NCBI GenBank assembly: GCA_030765045.1
Contig: CM060963.1
Coordinates: 102,500,854 to 102,564,853 of the forward strand
Direction: 5' to 3'
DNA from: Tenodera sinensis
Lineage: Eukaryota; Arthropoda; Insecta; Mantodea; Mantidae
DNA: 64,000 nucleotides
The notes below the pieces were generated by a model. That model was not told where the DNA came from. It saw only the letters and a program-made list of their open reading frames with translations, and made no database searches. The position numbers were made by a program, and so were the translations under genes. Each line of letters starts with the position of its first letter. The stretch's first letter is position 1. Below are positions 21,824-34,743 of this stretch, piece after piece.

Positions 21824-23082
21824 GTATATTATGTAACAAAAGCAAAATTGTCATTATACTCAACTCTCTAGGACTGTGTATGCTCTACCATAAGTCAACT
21901 TTAAAACATTTATAAAATGTTTTTAATACTCTTCGCTTCCTGGCGTGTTAATCATGTTTTTGTTATTCGAGAACACATCGATAATCGGTAGTTGCACCTT
22001 CAACTTTTATTATGTTGGTCTTGGGACAATGTTCCTGGGAGTATATATGCTATAAACTTTAAAAAAAAAATGGACTTCCAAAAACGAGAAGAGAAATTGT
22101 ATTTTTTAGAATGTTATTTAGAATATTAACATTAGTTATTAAGTGGAGTAGCTGTATTTCCTATATGGAAATCTATAGTTTCACTTTCAGCTTCTTGTAA
22201 GTTTACGCAGACGGCGAAGTATTGTATGATTTGAAGTATCGTAGTATTGATTGTTACGTGCGGAACTTCTCATTGATGGTTAGCAGTGTCGTTATGAATA
22301 GGTGCACCTTTTATTGGTGGATAGGATGTGTGTGACATAAATTGTCTGTTTTTATGAGATCTGCACTTTTTGTATTAAGATTTTGTGTCTTGTGGATTAC
22401 CAGTTATAGGCAGATATTTTATTTCTTCAGAAATCGTTCATAATAGATGTAGAGGAAGTCAGCAAGGAATCCCACTACCTATAATCTGTCCATGGATATT
22501 GCTTTCTTGTTGGTTCTGTTATTTTCTCCGCTTAGTGGGAGAACGTGAACGGGAACACACACAAAGTGAAAGCTTTATATGAGATGAGGTAATACTATAC
22601 GAGTTTAAATTTAGTAATTCCGTCAACTGCAAAGCCTTGGTCAGTACCGATATGTGAGAAAATGTTTGACAGTATTCCAGCATGTGATATATACGGTTAT
22701 TAGGTCGTCCTTCACTTGCTTTGTCACTGGCGGGCGTGCCCAATTCTATCCTCGATACGGGCAGATTGTCTAGGTATCTAATTGTTTTTGTAATTTTTCT
22801 CTAGTTCCAAATTGTGGGGTAGCTGGTTACTCTCAAAGGACTGTGGCCTCAATAATGCCCTCTTGTCTTAATTCCTTTCACTGATTCAAATACAGTGGTG
22901 GCATAACTAGGGATGCTCTAAAGAATGTTCTGCAAATCACAGAACAGAATAGTACAGCAAGTGTCAGAATTTCATCAAGCTTTGCAGAATATTTACTTCC
23001 ACACATAAGGAAGCTAGGAGACATATTGTGACAGGACAATAATTCTAATGTATTAAAAGTCTGCGACTATCACTTGGTGTAT
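21824..23082. other. Non-genic interval with a family A fragment
   Basis: 22333-22450 aligns with the middle of family A (GACATAAATTGT, GAGATCTGCACTTTTTGTA, GGATTACCAGTTAT). A CAGTGGTGGCATAACTAG segment at 22894 looks like a DNA-transposon end but has no partner. The rest is featureless. Confidence 0.45.
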
Positions 23083-23345
23083 CTTCTAAAGCTATGCACT
23101 TCGAATTTGTCGCCAAATATTGATACACTTGTTAAACGTAAGCAGTACCAAAGAAGTAGCTAATGAAGGTGTTTGTTTGTTTGAAAGTGCTTTCGTAAGT
23201 CAAACACAACACACATATCACCAAACGGCCACAGCAACACAATTAAGTGTTTAAAGATTGGCACAATCCGTATAAAGTGGAAAGAGGTAAATCCACCTCC
23301 CCTCTTTCGCAAGGGGTTGCAGGTTCGAGTCCCAGTTTGGGCATG
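23083..23345 (+). repeat. Repeat D followed by tRNA-like SINE segment
   Basis: 23083-23225 matches 53237-53385 (shared CCAAATATTGATACACTT, CCAAAGAAGT, GTGCTTTCGTAA). Then 23275-23345 has GTTGCAGGTTCGAGTCCCAG, a clear tRNA B box. A similar repeat D plus tRNA-like arrangement recurs at 53.2-53.5 kb. Confidence 0.55.
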
Positions 23346-23744
23346 GGTGTTTGTGTGCTTATAATTTATGAGTTAATATGCGGTATGTGTATGATTAAAT
23401 GAAAAATAACCAGGAAGAAAAGATGGGGGAAGAGAAAAAGACATTAATAAAACAAACACTGTCTTTGAAAACTTGTCAAAAGAAAAACAAAAGACATAAA
23501 AACAACTTTTGGCAGTGACAGTTTATAATGTAGGGAATCAATGATAAAGCAGAAGCACAAATAAACGTTTTAATTTTTAAAGAAGGAATGAGGGAAAAGA
23601 AATAAAACTTTTATTTAATCAGATATTAAAGCAGAAACAATTTAGGTGCAATAGATCTTAACTTTCTAATACCAAAAACAGAAAAGTCAAACCTAACAAG
23701 TTCTCAGACGAGTAACACAGTAGGGCGTTGAAAATAAAAATATA

Positions 23745-24540
23745 GGATGTGTTACTCTTAGCGGGTTTTTTCTACCCATTTCAGCATCACAAGATTTCTT
23801 ATGTCTTGTTTTTATATAAAATCTTTTTCTTCTAGTTGCGTTACGTTATAGAATAATTTTTATTACGACGTGGATTATATAAAACACACCGTTGCCGATC
23901 GTTAAACAGTTTTTGTTACTAATGAACCCATGCAGAAAAAGGAAAATCGCGTAAGAAGCTTTCTAGATGCCGCACAACATTTCAACCTGGGAAGGCGAAA
24001 GATATAACAACGATTCTTCGAAAACAGCTACTCTACGGAGAAAGTTACGTGACGTAAATTGTGTATTTTTAACTAACTCCACACTTTTTACGTAGTATGT
24101 TTTGCCTGTTCTATACAAAACTATACAAAACGCAATTAGAATGAAGAAATCTTCATAGTCGAAGCTCATAAAATTCTAAAGCATACATGTTTATGCTTAT
24201 TTAAATATGTTCAATATACAATATACTTTATAAAATAAGAAAGAATTGATTTGATTTTTTCATGCAGAGGATAGGTGATAGTGGGAAATTTCTTCAAAAT
24301 CTTCTGTTTGCATGCAGTGTGACTCAGAACGTTTATTATTTGTTTAGCCTGCTGCTTTTGAATCATGTTTACAGGTATGAACGAAGTACGTTCATGTAGG
24401 AACACGAAGCTTTCCCCCAAAATGCCTTTCTTGGGTGAAAGGAACCTCAAAATTTGTATTTTCCATAACATTTTGTTGATAAATAAATTGTTGTATGGAG
24501 TACAACAGTTCATTTACTTACTATGCGTAGGCAAACGAAG
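23745..24540 (+). repeat. Family A copy A10 (diverged)
   Basis: Opens with GGATGTGTTACTCTTAG and ends with ACTTACTATGCGTAGGCAAACG near 24535. The middle aligns patchily (GGATAGGTGATAGTGGGAAATTTCTTC, CTCAAAATTTGTATTTTC). A separate 5'-end scrap follows at 24551-24650 (GTTCTCACATGACTTTCTC). Confidence 0.55.
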
Positions 24541-24650
24541 TAAAAACAATCTTACGCGCTGTTCTCACATGACTTTCTCTTGTAAATAACATTCTGCAAA
24601 TGCGTATTTTTCTATACACTTCATATTGTATAAGATAGAAAGAAACTCAG

Positions 24651-25639
24651 TGCACGTTGTCACATTATTAATCGTTATAGGAAACCATGGTCATTTTATT
24701 GGTTTCTTTAGGCATTTTGCAAGGGTGAGCTACTTCTTTTGCTAAATATTTACCACACTAACCACAACAACTGTTACAAAATGGCTTAGGCACGAAATAT
24801 ATCTTTACACTCTTGATCGTATTGGCTAGAAAAGAAAGAAGTACTGAGTGCATTCAGTTTGTTATATACACCTATTATAATGAGCCATACCTTATCGGCT
24901 AGTGCAGTAGACGCCTTTGAAGGGGTTAAAATCTAAGAGGAAAACTTGATGAGCGCCCCAATTAGTAAAATGGGTAATGTGAATGTGTGGGGGAATTTTC
25001 AGGGGGCACAAATAAAAGCTTGAATTGCATTAAATATATACATTGCAAGGCAGCACTTTAGAAGAAAAAGGTAAACGGAAGTGTACTCCCACGGTGATAT
25101 CAATACCTTTTGCTGCATAGAAGCAGAAATAAGTAAATAAGCAAAATAATATATTTTCCCTCTAATTCAAAGTACTATTGATTATTTGCTATAATACGTA
25201 TCCATTAAAACCATCTGCATAAATTTATCTCTAGTTTCTAAACATTGTTAGTGAATTATAACAAAAGAGTAATTTATTTAATCATAGAGATCTTTATTTG
25301 CACAAATACATCATAAATCAAATAAGTATAAACACACATATGCGACATTATATTCCTCTAGTTCTATTTAATATTGCTGATTCCATTTCATTTCAATTTG
25401 GGGTTTTATATAATAGAAGTTTTCCTCGCCAGTATGCCTGTATAACAAGTTTTGAAATATTCTAAATATGTATCACTTTATTATTTTCAGAAAAGTAAAA
25501 GGCTTCAACCTCCCTTTTTCCCCCCTTATTGGTTTGTTAGCAGGGCACCAAGTTTTGCGACAGTTAAGATGAAACACACGCCTCAAAATACTGCATAAAA
25601 TGATACAAAATTCACCGAATATTTTCTTTGGTGTTCTTT
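24651..25639. other. Non-genic interval
   Basis: AT-rich; no gene or repeat recognised. Confidence 0.5.
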
Positions 25640-26350
25640 ATACAAAGGGGATAAGGGAAATCAGTAGGGTTTAAGCGATAGTCAAATCTCTTAAAAGCTG
25701 ATTACTGTGCGGTGGTTTTCAATTCATTTTCTTTGTGAAGTTAGGACTAGATAAAAAGGATAACTTCATAATTGAGAAAAGTGTAAATGTTTAAAAATTT
25801 AAATAAACAAAGAACATCACAAGAACATGTACTTTTTATAAATTGTGCGCTTTAACGAAATTTACGTGCCTTATGTAGTGAGATTTTGTCTATCTCGTAC
25901 AGTTTACCAAATATACAAAAGCCTTGAGAACGAAGAGGGCCTCAGAGGCTGTTCTCAGAAAATTCAACATAGGTATACATTTCATTTGTCATGAAAGTAT
26001 TTTACACATATGGCATTTTAATCAAAATAGAGCCACTCTTGAGAAAATCACAATTTTCAACAACTTTTCCATGTAAAGAGTAGTTTAGGATGGAGGATTT
26101 TCTTGAAAATGTTGCGCCGCATCCTTGGAAGACGAAGTTCAATTTCATTCTTGGTAATCAAGCGATTTTTGTATTTTTTTGGGGGGGGTGGCATTATACT
26201 GGTCCACACATATGCGCACATACACCCATCGTTTTCCTATAAAGCGTTTTTATCAGGGGACCTCAAAACGTGTATTTACAGTGAAGTCTTGGTATCTAAT
26301 TTTTGCGGAGGATTCATAATCTTCTCTGTGGTAGAGAAAATAAAAACAGG
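25640..26350 (+). repeat. Family A copy A11
   Basis: From AGTAGGGTTTAAGCGATAGTC through the GTCATGAAAGTATTT... region to GGTAGAGAAAATAAAAACAGG at the 3' end. A poly-G tract (26180-26187) and a short CACA segment lie where other copies have the CA array. Confidence 0.75.
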
Positions 26351-27318
26351 TTCCTTCGTAAAATAAAGTATTACTGTTTTTGTGCAGCCATGAAAAGAAG
26401 GAATATATGGATTGACCGAGCACACATCATTTTATTAAAAGCTTGCCTACCTGTTTGTGGCCAAGAGCACACGTTTAATTATGTTTAATTTTGTTTTTCT
26501 TTTTGAGGCAGGCTAGCTGACAGTTTAAGGGGAGGAAGCAATTGCTACCAGGAACTTGACATGGGCATCACGCTCCCAGTTGTACGTGCCTGCAGCAAAT
26601 GCACATGGAGAGAATGCGTAACATGGGACGCTTCCCGACGATTAAATAATACACAACTAATCGTTAATTTGCAGTTACGCCTGCTTGTAAATCTTTAGTC
26701 TTTTTAATCACTTACTTTTTCTCTTTCCCAGTTTAGTGAGGCACGCGATTTATGCTACCTGCAGATAATAAAATTAAATTATATACCTGTTCTTCGATGT
26801 AAAAGGAAATAATTTTCAATCAACACATATATGGCTAATCCGTGAAGTTATAAAATCGCGAGAATCTGCTTTATGAAGTCATGTCAACACTTCCATTTTC
26901 TCTGGCTGAACGAAACCTAAGTTATTTTCTTAAGATTATCATTTTCAGATGAACACTATCATTACTTAATACAACACTTCCTTAAGAGGTCTTTACTGGT
27001 TCAGGGAAGGGTAAAAACAATGTAGCAAAAAGCTCTGTTAGTGGTAAGAAATCGATACCAACTAATACTAAATGTACAGTTTATTACTAAAATAACTAAA
27101 GGGATTCGTTGAAAAATTCAACGCTAGTACTGGAACACGGACTTCCGTGTTGTTCTGTATGAGCTCCCTTGGCAAAATACCCGTAATTCTACAAAAACAG
27201 GTGTCCTGGTTGGGTTTCACGGCAATTTGGAATGCCCTAAATATTATACCTTAAAGGCAGCCAGCGATGCCTTTAATTTTGGATCTTTATACTCTTAGTT
27301 AATGAGGGTTAGGCGTGC

Positions 27319-27359
<41 letters not shown>

Positions 27360-27485
27360 TTCCACATCCACAATGAAACAATGCCAACAGCACCTCAAAA
27401 TACCTCTTGTCCCAATGTTTTTTTGAAAATGTAACATAAAAATGGTTTATAACTAACTATAGGTAATGTTTCTGACAAATTTTGC
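26351..27485. other. Non-genic interval
   Basis: Contains a TG microsatellite at about 27320-27352 and a possible SINE relic at 27110-27170 whose core, AACACGGACTTCCGTGTT, is palindromic apart from two central bases. A GC-richer patch at 26500-26640 is unassigned. Confidence 0.5.
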
Positions 27486-28063
27486 TGTAACAAAGTGGCA
27501 ATTTGGTAAATCCCACTCCTGACACCACTCCGACAGATACTGCCTTTCTGTTATCTTTCTGTCGCTTTATTCTCCTTTTCTCGGCATTAACACAGTCTTC
27601 AGCCCTACGTGTTATTACGACTCAGATCTGTTTCTTTCTCCCATCCTTAATACACAATGTTCTGTTTTTCAGTTCTCTCTCTGTTTCACAAAAACTCAGA
27701 TGGTACGATCACTCAACACTGATTAATTGCTTCCTTGTCTTCCTTCACGTGGACCGTTAACACACAACTCTCTCTCACTCACACACACACCCACACATAC
27801 ACACTCTTTCTCTCTCCCTCAAACTAAAAGCCTACTGTCTCATGTCTGACTAACCACTGCTCATTGTCTCTTATATAGCGAGGGTGACGTAACATGAACC
27901 TTTCTCGAACTTCTACAAATACACCGGGCGCTGGACACTTCTCTAATAATCTTGACAAGCCTGTTGACGAGCCGCGCTCATGTGTTTGCCCACGTGTGTG
28001 GTGCGGGGCGGCCTGGCCCCAAGCTTCCTTTAATGTGCTCGGTCGCAGTTGGCCAGCGTTACA
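27486..28063 (-). mobile_element. Second solo LTR of the 16-kb family
   Basis: 578 bp with inverted ends TGTAAC...GTTACA. On the minus strand it shows the same order as the LTR at 16.1 kb: HSE-like TTCGAGAA (27902-27909) with imperfect neighbours, CRE-like TTACGTCA (27885-27892), TATATAAG (27870-27877), CT/CA-rich leader, then GAGAATAAAGCGACAGAAAG. TGGTGTCAGGAGTGGGATT near its 3' end resembles the primer-binding-site region of Gypsy-type elements, so the true 3' LTR end could lie about 40 bp inside the limit given. Sequence identity to the other LTR is only moderate. Confidence 0.6.
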
Positions 28064-28189
28064 CTATATATAAAAATTAGATAGAAAATTTGAGAAGTTA
28101 GGGCATTGGTTGTTTTCATTACTTGTGCATAAAAATCGGTTACAGGGAGAAGCAGTATAGTTCCAGCTATCTTGGATCATAGGCAAAAG

Positions 28190-28530
28190 GCCAATGTATT
28201 ACCAACTTTGGCAGACACAAAATATAATGGCGGCTGAAAGCTGACTGCTAGTATGCTCTCTCTTATTCAAATAAATATTGCGGAGGTAAATGATCTTTAT
28301 ATCAACGGCTTTACAGCGTGTTCGACTATATAATACTACAAGGCATGTCAAGTCTCTGAATTTTATGTTGACCAGCTCCTTCCACCACCCGCCATTATAT
28401 ATTGTGTTAGCCACCATTAGCAGTAGCTTTATTGTTTTTTCACTGTGCACATAAACATGTTTACGCTTTGTTGGTAATAGGTAATATTTCGGCCAACTTT
28501 TACCAAAAATGCCTATACTTGTATCAACAA
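28190..28530 (-). repeat. Repeat C copy 1
   Basis: Dispersed repeat homologous to 42830-43145 in the opposite orientation. Shared blocks include GGTCAACATAA/CGTCAACACAA, GATATAAA.ATCATTTAC and GGCCGCCATT/AGCCGCCATT followed by ATTTTGTGTCTG. Class unknown. Confidence 0.65.
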
Positions 28531-28915
28531 ACTGCAAAGTGTTCCCCAGCGAAATCCTGGATATTTTACACTGTGTAAAATTAGCGACAATCTTTCTGGG
28601 AATGTCACAACATTCGAAGAGGCATCAACTACAGCTAGCATTAGTAGTCTCCCCACTTTCAAATACGCTCCTGTGACGTCCTGTGACATCTACATATAAA
28701 AATATTCTCAGCGACAAATATAGATTTTTCAAAATGGAAAACCTGAAAATGCACTTTGTGATCCAATACACTGTGTGGAAACAAGATTGACAGGGTGTAT
28801 TAATTAATTTGGAATAGATTAATTGGAATACATTAAACATGAGGAGCGCAGAAAAAACATGTGGTTTTAGCGTTTCGATAAGTGTAATGTTTTCACTGTA
28901 CTTTTCAACAAAATT
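28531..28915. other. Non-genic interval
   Basis: Open for 102 codons on the minus strand (28625-28933) but the translation resembles nothing known; probably chance. Confidence 0.4.
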
Positions 28916-29480
28916 CTGATGTGTTGCACTCATATAACTTTCTCAACTGTCGTACTAACCGTTCTTACAAACTCTTGTTCCTCTATCTTCATGTTAGCCA
29001 AGATAAAAATTTTCAGAAATTATTTTATTGAATATTTGCTTCTAGGCGCAGGGGGAATACAGTAGGCTTTGTGCGATAGTCAAGTATTTTAAAACTAGTC
29101 GCTGTATGAAGGCTTTGAAATTCCGTTCTCTTTGCATGGCCAACAGATAAAGAAGTGAACAATGACCTTACATTTTATAAAAGTTTAAGTACTACAAAAC
29201 TCACACAAATAACAAGAAATATCTCCAAAATGGTTCATTCCAAAAGAAAAAATGCATTTGGATATAAATTCTGTGTTTCAAAGAGATCTGCCGTTTTTCT
29301 ATGCTAAGATTTGGTCTATCTCTTAGGGTTTATCAACTAAGCAAAAGTCATCAAGAGTAAACAGGACCACAAAGGCTATAGCCAGAAAACTGAACATATA
29401 CATTTCATTTACCAGAAAATATCTTAAACATACGACATTTTAATCAAAGTCGTTAGAGCTATTTTTAAGAAAATCAAAAG
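28916..29480 (+). repeat. Family A copy A12 (3'-truncated)
   Basis: 5' end GATGTGTTGCACTCATATAACTTTCTC through GTCTATCTCTTAGGGTTTATC to AAGAAAATCAAAAG, then lost. A 21-bp poly-A tract at 29641-29661 separates it from the next copy. Confidence 0.85.
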
Positions 29481-29666
29481 TGCTACTTAGTTTGAAACGC
29501 TGCAAAAAGTAAGTACTATACTCACAACTTTTTCTGAAACAAATAAGTCCTACTCTGGTTCTCAGACTCATTTGAGCATCATTTCGCTCTTGTCATTCAT
29601 TCATCGTCCGATATGACATTACGTTGGAGAATATTAATACAAAAAAAAAAAAAAAAAAAAAGAAAA

Positions 29667-30065
29667 TGATGTATTGCACTCACATGACTTTCTCTGCTCT
29701 TGTTCTAACCATTCTTACAAACTCTTATCCATATATCTTCTTCCTGTTAACTGAGAAACATATGGTGTATCTATTATGGTTTACCAGTCATATAAAACTC
29801 TTCCAGAGTAAACACGATTACATGGGCTATAGCCAGAAAATTCATTTGCCATAAAAATATCTCACACATATGGCATTTTAATCAAAATCATTGGAGTCAT
29901 TTTCAAGAAAATCAAAATTTTCGAAAACTTTTCCATGTAAAGGGTAGTTAAGGGTGGAGAAATTTCCTTCAAAATCTTTGTATCACATCCTTGAAAGACA
30001 TTAAACTTAGATACCAATTTTGGTTTCTAAGCTAGTTTTCGTTTTTGAGTTATGCCGTCCACTGA

Positions 30066-30145
<80 letters not shown>

Positions 30146-30260
30146 CACACACGGAACTTTTTCTAAAACTGCTTTTCTTTTATTCAGGGGGCCTCAAAAC
30201 ATATTTCTCTTGAAATCGCGACATCCAATCTACCACTATACGTAGTAGAGAAAGTAAAAA
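29667..30260 (+). repeat. Family A copy A13 with long CA array
   Basis: Same orientation as A12. Has the 5' end (GATGTATTGCACTCACATGAC), lacks the central ~300 bp, and keeps the 3' half with a CA array at 30065-30142 and the palindromic end ACTATACGTAGTAGAGAAAG. Confidence 0.88.
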
Positions 30261-31733
30261 GCCTGTTTCACGCCATTGACCGATGTTTATTTTTTTATTT
30301 ATCGCTGCGAGGAACAACATATGGCGTTAACTTTGTGCTTAAGTTTTATGTTAACGCCTATTGTTCATTGAATGGTACATAGTTTAATTTGAGTGTTATA
30401 CAGAGACCTCCGATTAACGTTACCATTCGCTATCAAGGCTCGTCTATAGCTGGAGTGTGATTTCCTTGAGCATAGATACTAAGCTAACCTTTTTGGACAT
30501 TCGCCTATTTAGTCTTAAGTTTGCTAGATGGGGTGGTAGTAGTGTTAGGGCTTTAGGACGCACAACTGTGGAGATATTGGCGCCCATTGAGCTTGCTAGA
30601 GCATACAAGTATATGTTCTTGTAAATAATTTACATAGAAGCTGCAATGCACAGTTCACTTGAGGGCTCTTTAGACAGCTAGACAGCTCGTTTGTGGCAAT
30701 TAGTAGTACTATGACTGTAGACCTGACTAACAACGCCGACATGCACTGCGCCTGTCTGCCGGATGGAAATGAAGAAAGACAGTTGCAGCATCCTCAAGGT
30801 AGCACACAATGGCACCATCGTTCAACAAGTCCACGACTGTACCACATTGTGTGATATGGCAAACAATTTAACTTATACGGTGTGTGATGTGCACTAACAA
30901 GCAGCCTTTGGTCTGTCATGCGCTTCTAGTGAGGGAATCAAACTCTTATGTTGGAATTAAATGCAACCATAGAATTTGACTGCGAAGTTCGTTTCTTTTA
31001 CCACGGCGCTCCTCTGCAGACTTTTTGTTGCTAACAGTCAATCGGAAAGCCGGTTCATGAACCGAGTCATCATTGTACCTGTACCACTATGGCCCTCCTG
31101 CTGTCCACCTAGATAGTGGGTGGACCAAGGCCAATCCAAAACCATAGTCATAACTACGGTATAAGCAGTGTTACAGCTTCAGGAGCGAACACCTGTTGCA
31201 CACCACACTCTTCTGACGTCCAAGTGATGCTCTTTCAAGGAAAACTTCTGCTGAATTCCATAGCTACTTTCCATAGATGCTGAAAAGTGGTATGAATTGA
31301 AAAGTTTTTTTCTTAGAAGCAGTATGTTCAAATTAACAGCTTTTAGAGATAGAAAATGCCTTTAGTTCATTTCATACCAGTTGTACAGAATTGACTGTTC
31401 TTACATATAAATTGAACCATTCTTACTTCATTGAAAACTATAAAGAAATATCATCTCACTTCTGTTTCTTAATAAAATAGTATTTTTTAAGGCTGGATTT
31501 AATCTGTTATAACAAAACAATTTAAAACTTCCACCTCTTCATTGTAAATGTTTGTTTAATGACATTTTTAACGATTTACATTTGAATTACCACCATTATT
31601 TGAATTTGTGATATTTTTAGACAGTAGAAAGTGGTTTTGTTGCAAACTGACCAAAGTAGTACTTAATTGCACCAAAAGGATACCTGGATGTATAATAGAA
31701 TATAAATGGTATACACTATGAAGAGGTTTGGTA
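30261..31733. other. Non-genic interval, partly GC-richer
   Basis: 30400-31260 is less AT-rich than average, but every frame is broken by stops and no protein family is recognisable. From 31300 on it is ordinary AT-rich DNA. Confidence 0.45.
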
Positions 31734-32095
31734 GGCGGCGCCCTGGCGGAGCGGTTAGAGCATTCGCCTACCACCTAAGTGTCCCGGGTTTGATCCCAGC
31801 ATGTGGTATTCGTGGTGGAAGAAACGGTGTCAGAGTGGGTTTTCTCGGGGTCCTCTGGTTTTCCCCGCCACAATTGCTCCATTACCACCTCTCCAACAAT
31901 CGATTTCGCCGGCATTTCATATCATCCTCTTCCTCACTATCATACTTGGTGCTTGGCTGACAACCTGCTTCCAGGTCTTCACTCTGTCTGGTCCAGAGGT
32001 CCCTCTGCTCCTCGACAGGCGCCTGACCCTAGGCTGGCTTATAAGTCCTAGCGGGTGCAAGTCCCACATAAGGGGAGGGTAATCGGGTAAAGAAG
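31734..32095 (+). mobile_element. tRNA-derived SINE (SINE-B relative), long form
   Basis: tRNA-like head with A box (GGCGGAGCGGTTAGAGC near 31745) and B box GGGTTTGATCCC (about 31786-31797). The SINE-B-like GTGGTATTCGTGGTGGAAG and GGGTTTTCTCGGGG blocks follow, then an unrelated 3' body ending in GAAGAAGAA near 32093. Open frames across it are incidental. Confidence 0.8.
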
Positions 32096-33034
32096 AAGAA
32101 TTTTAGTAATAATAACTGATACAAAGTAACATTCAACAAATATTACAACTTCATACCACATACAGTACAACAACAGCAACAATGCTAACCATGGCATATA
32201 ATAATAGTCATGTAGTATTCAACCAACAAATTTTTCAACTTTTCTGTTTTTTCCCTTTGTTTCATTTATACCTCACCTTTAACTTCGAAGATCATATTGA
32301 CAGTCTTCCCTTTTGGAACTTATTGCCTATAGGCAATGGTATTAACTTGTATACAATGTGTTTTGGGTCTTTTCTTTTTACGTCAGATCTCTCTCTCTCT
32401 CACACACACATACACATTCACTCCTCAGCTGGGAATAGAACCCGGAACTCCTCACACTCCTGTTTCCTGTTTTCACTTCTCTCTTTTGTATCAGCCGTTG
32501 CAAATGTAGATCTTGTATATCCTTTGTTGGCAGATTATGATGGCAGCTTGTCAATTGTTTGTTTTATGGAATATAGAGTAATGCTTTAGTCTACAATTAA
32601 TAGCAAGCATTTGTTGTTACTTTGTAATGCGTTTTGCTAAAATGTATTTATTCTACATCAGATCATTGTCAATTAACAATGATGGTAGGTTATGTTGTCT
32701 GTCTGTCCATCTCGTTAGAGATTCCGGCATGTCAACCGATTGCTTATTCTGCGTCAGACCCTGGGAGGAAGGATGATATGAAAGTACCCTATAGGCAGCC
32801 TGAACTCATCATCGACGGAACTACAACTACAATGGGTCCCTAAAAGGCACAGGCAAGTTCTTCACCCCGACGGAACACAAAGAGCCCGCCACCAGCCAGT
32901 TCCGGCTGAGCAATCAGACCCTTGAAATGGTGGCCAACCGACCACAGCGCCTCCCCTCAGCTTAGCGCAAGCACCACCACAGTGCAACCCGCCGGAAAAT
33001 CCACTGATTCTTATGACCTGGAATTACGTCTAGA
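32096..33034. other. Non-genic interval
   Basis: Contains a CT/CA-rich patch (32390-32420) next to a minus-strand B-box-like GGGTTCTATTCCC (32434-32446), and a GC-richer block 32700-33000 that I cannot classify. Confidence 0.45.
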
Positions 33035-33215
33035 GAGAATGAAATTAACTAAATGAAAGGAAGTGAAACGTTAAATATACTTCCCAGGATTCGCTTGAGT
33101 GACGTGAGGAAACCCCCGAAAATCCCAAGGTCAGGAAGGCTAACTTGGTAAATCGTACCCACGGCCTTTCAAATACGGACTACAGACGTTACCACCTGAG
33201 CCATCGCGCTTGATG
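33035..33215 (-). repeat. tRNA-headed SINE
   Basis: Minus strand GCGCGATGGCTCAGGTGGTA (A box) near 33190-33212 and GGCCGTGGGTACGATTTACC (B box) near 33150-33170, followed by a short GGGGGTTTCCTCACG body. A second B-box-like GTGGGTTCCATTC at 33291-33303 (+) hints at another fragment. Confidence 0.6.
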
Positions 33216-33330
33216 GTCGTTTAACTTACTTGCAAGGTACCTACTCCTAACGCAGTCGTGATAACTTGTGCGACTCACTTTCAGGGGGTCGTGGGTTCCA
33301 TTCTTGTGGCCGGTCTTTCTGACATTGGAT

Positions 33331-33943
33331 TTTTCGGCGGCTTTACTGAGAAGAATAATTCCTCCCCCAAGTTTCCCGTCCCTTCATTTCATTTAATCTC
33401 CATTCCATCCCGTCTTTTCAGTATTAAAGTGTGGACAATAGTGTGTGACAGCGGCGTTGTGCACTGTAACTGCTGTTTTTGGGGTATGGTTGGTGGTGTG
33501 GTCTCCTGTCCTGTTGGGAAGGGCCGCTGTCGCTTGTGGTAGACCCTGGCCCGGGGATAATAATCTCCAGGTTCACGTTAGGGACCTTCACACTAGCTCG
33601 CGCCCTTAGCCCTGGTTGAGGTACATCCACAGAGCACTCATTCCATTCCTTCCTCTCTGGGGTCTGACAAAAAATAACATGTGTGTAAGGCTCAATGTGG
33701 ATTCCCCTCCGTTTCTAATCCAATCCAAGCTGCTTCTAAGTTTACAGGAACATGATACCCTTTGTGATTGGCATAAGGTGTGCCCCTTAATCTTGCTTCA
33801 GCAATGTTATTGATTTTATATTCGGAAGAGCTGTTATTCTTAATTTCCCAATTCCTGTGAGCTCCTCTCGTAAAGACAGCAGTTCGATATAAGGTACACG
33901 ACAAAGAACTGTGTTTGTCGCGATAGCAAAAAGTTACCCAACA
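33331..33943. other. Non-genic interval
   Basis: GC-richer at 33450-33640 but not recognised; open frames here do not resemble known proteins. Confidence 0.4.
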
Positions 33944-34743
33944 AAAAAATAAAAATAAAAATCTGTATACTGGACCCCGGCAGCTAATTTCGTAAACCGG
34001 GGTTAATATTCAGATCTTTATTATTTTGTTACAAATATAAAACAAATATACACTTCAAAAAATTTACAGATTAATAAAATAAAAATAAAATAATTTAAAA
34101 CACAAAATTTTAACATTCTAAAACCACACCTCTTCTAACTAAAATTAAAATAAAAAAAAAACCAGCAAATTACCAAAATAAATTAAAAAAAAAAAAAACA
34201 TTCCATCTCATCCCTAATCATACCTATTCAAAGTTTTATAAATTTAATAAACTATATATAAAAATTTTAAAAACTCACCTCTTTAAACACAAGCTCTTAT
34301 AAGTTATAAAATAACTTATAAGAACTCTATCTTTCAAAATCAAAATTTATAAAAAACAAAAAATTTTAAATAAAACTATTACTGGTATCCAGTAATAAAA
34401 TAAATAAACTGGTAATCAGTTACCACTAAATCTACAAATATCAAAAATCCATAACAAAACAAAATATGACCACCGGAATATGACCCAGTACCAACTCACT
34501 CCTAACTTCCTTTACTCCACACTACAGCTCAATTACACTTATGCATAATTATACAAAATGCAATAATCAAAATAACAATTAAACATAAACAAAATTACAT
34601 ATATTTGATAGAATACACATAAACATCATATAACACAAACAATGCAAAATTTAAAATCTTCAGAACCTCAATTAAATAACTCAAAAATACAAATTATCTT
34701 CAAACCTCCAAAATGAACAACAAATCTTTCAGATTTCTCAATC
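33944..34743. other. Strand-asymmetric, G-depleted block between 12-bp direct repeats
   Basis: On the + strand only about 27 of 720 bases (34021-34740) are G, while A is extremely high and C normal; the minus strand is correspondingly T/G-rich and nearly C-free. The block lies between identical 12-mers AGTTACCCAACA at 33932-33943 and 34744-34755, as an ~800-bp insertion with target duplication would. It contains near-palindromes (TACTGGTATCCAGTA; GGTAATCAGTTACC) at 34380-34425. No coding frames of note. Nature unknown. Confidence 0.65.

Noticed and set aside
16066..28063. The 16-kb and 28-kb LTRs as the two ends of one 12-kb retrotransposon
   Set aside because: They are too diverged, their flanks do not match, and the interval is filled with unrelated SINE, hAT and family A sequence.
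33944..34743. The G-depleted block as a mitochondrial insertion
   Set aside because: Strand bias recalls mtDNA, but no mitochondrial protein or rRNA segment is recognisable in either strand.
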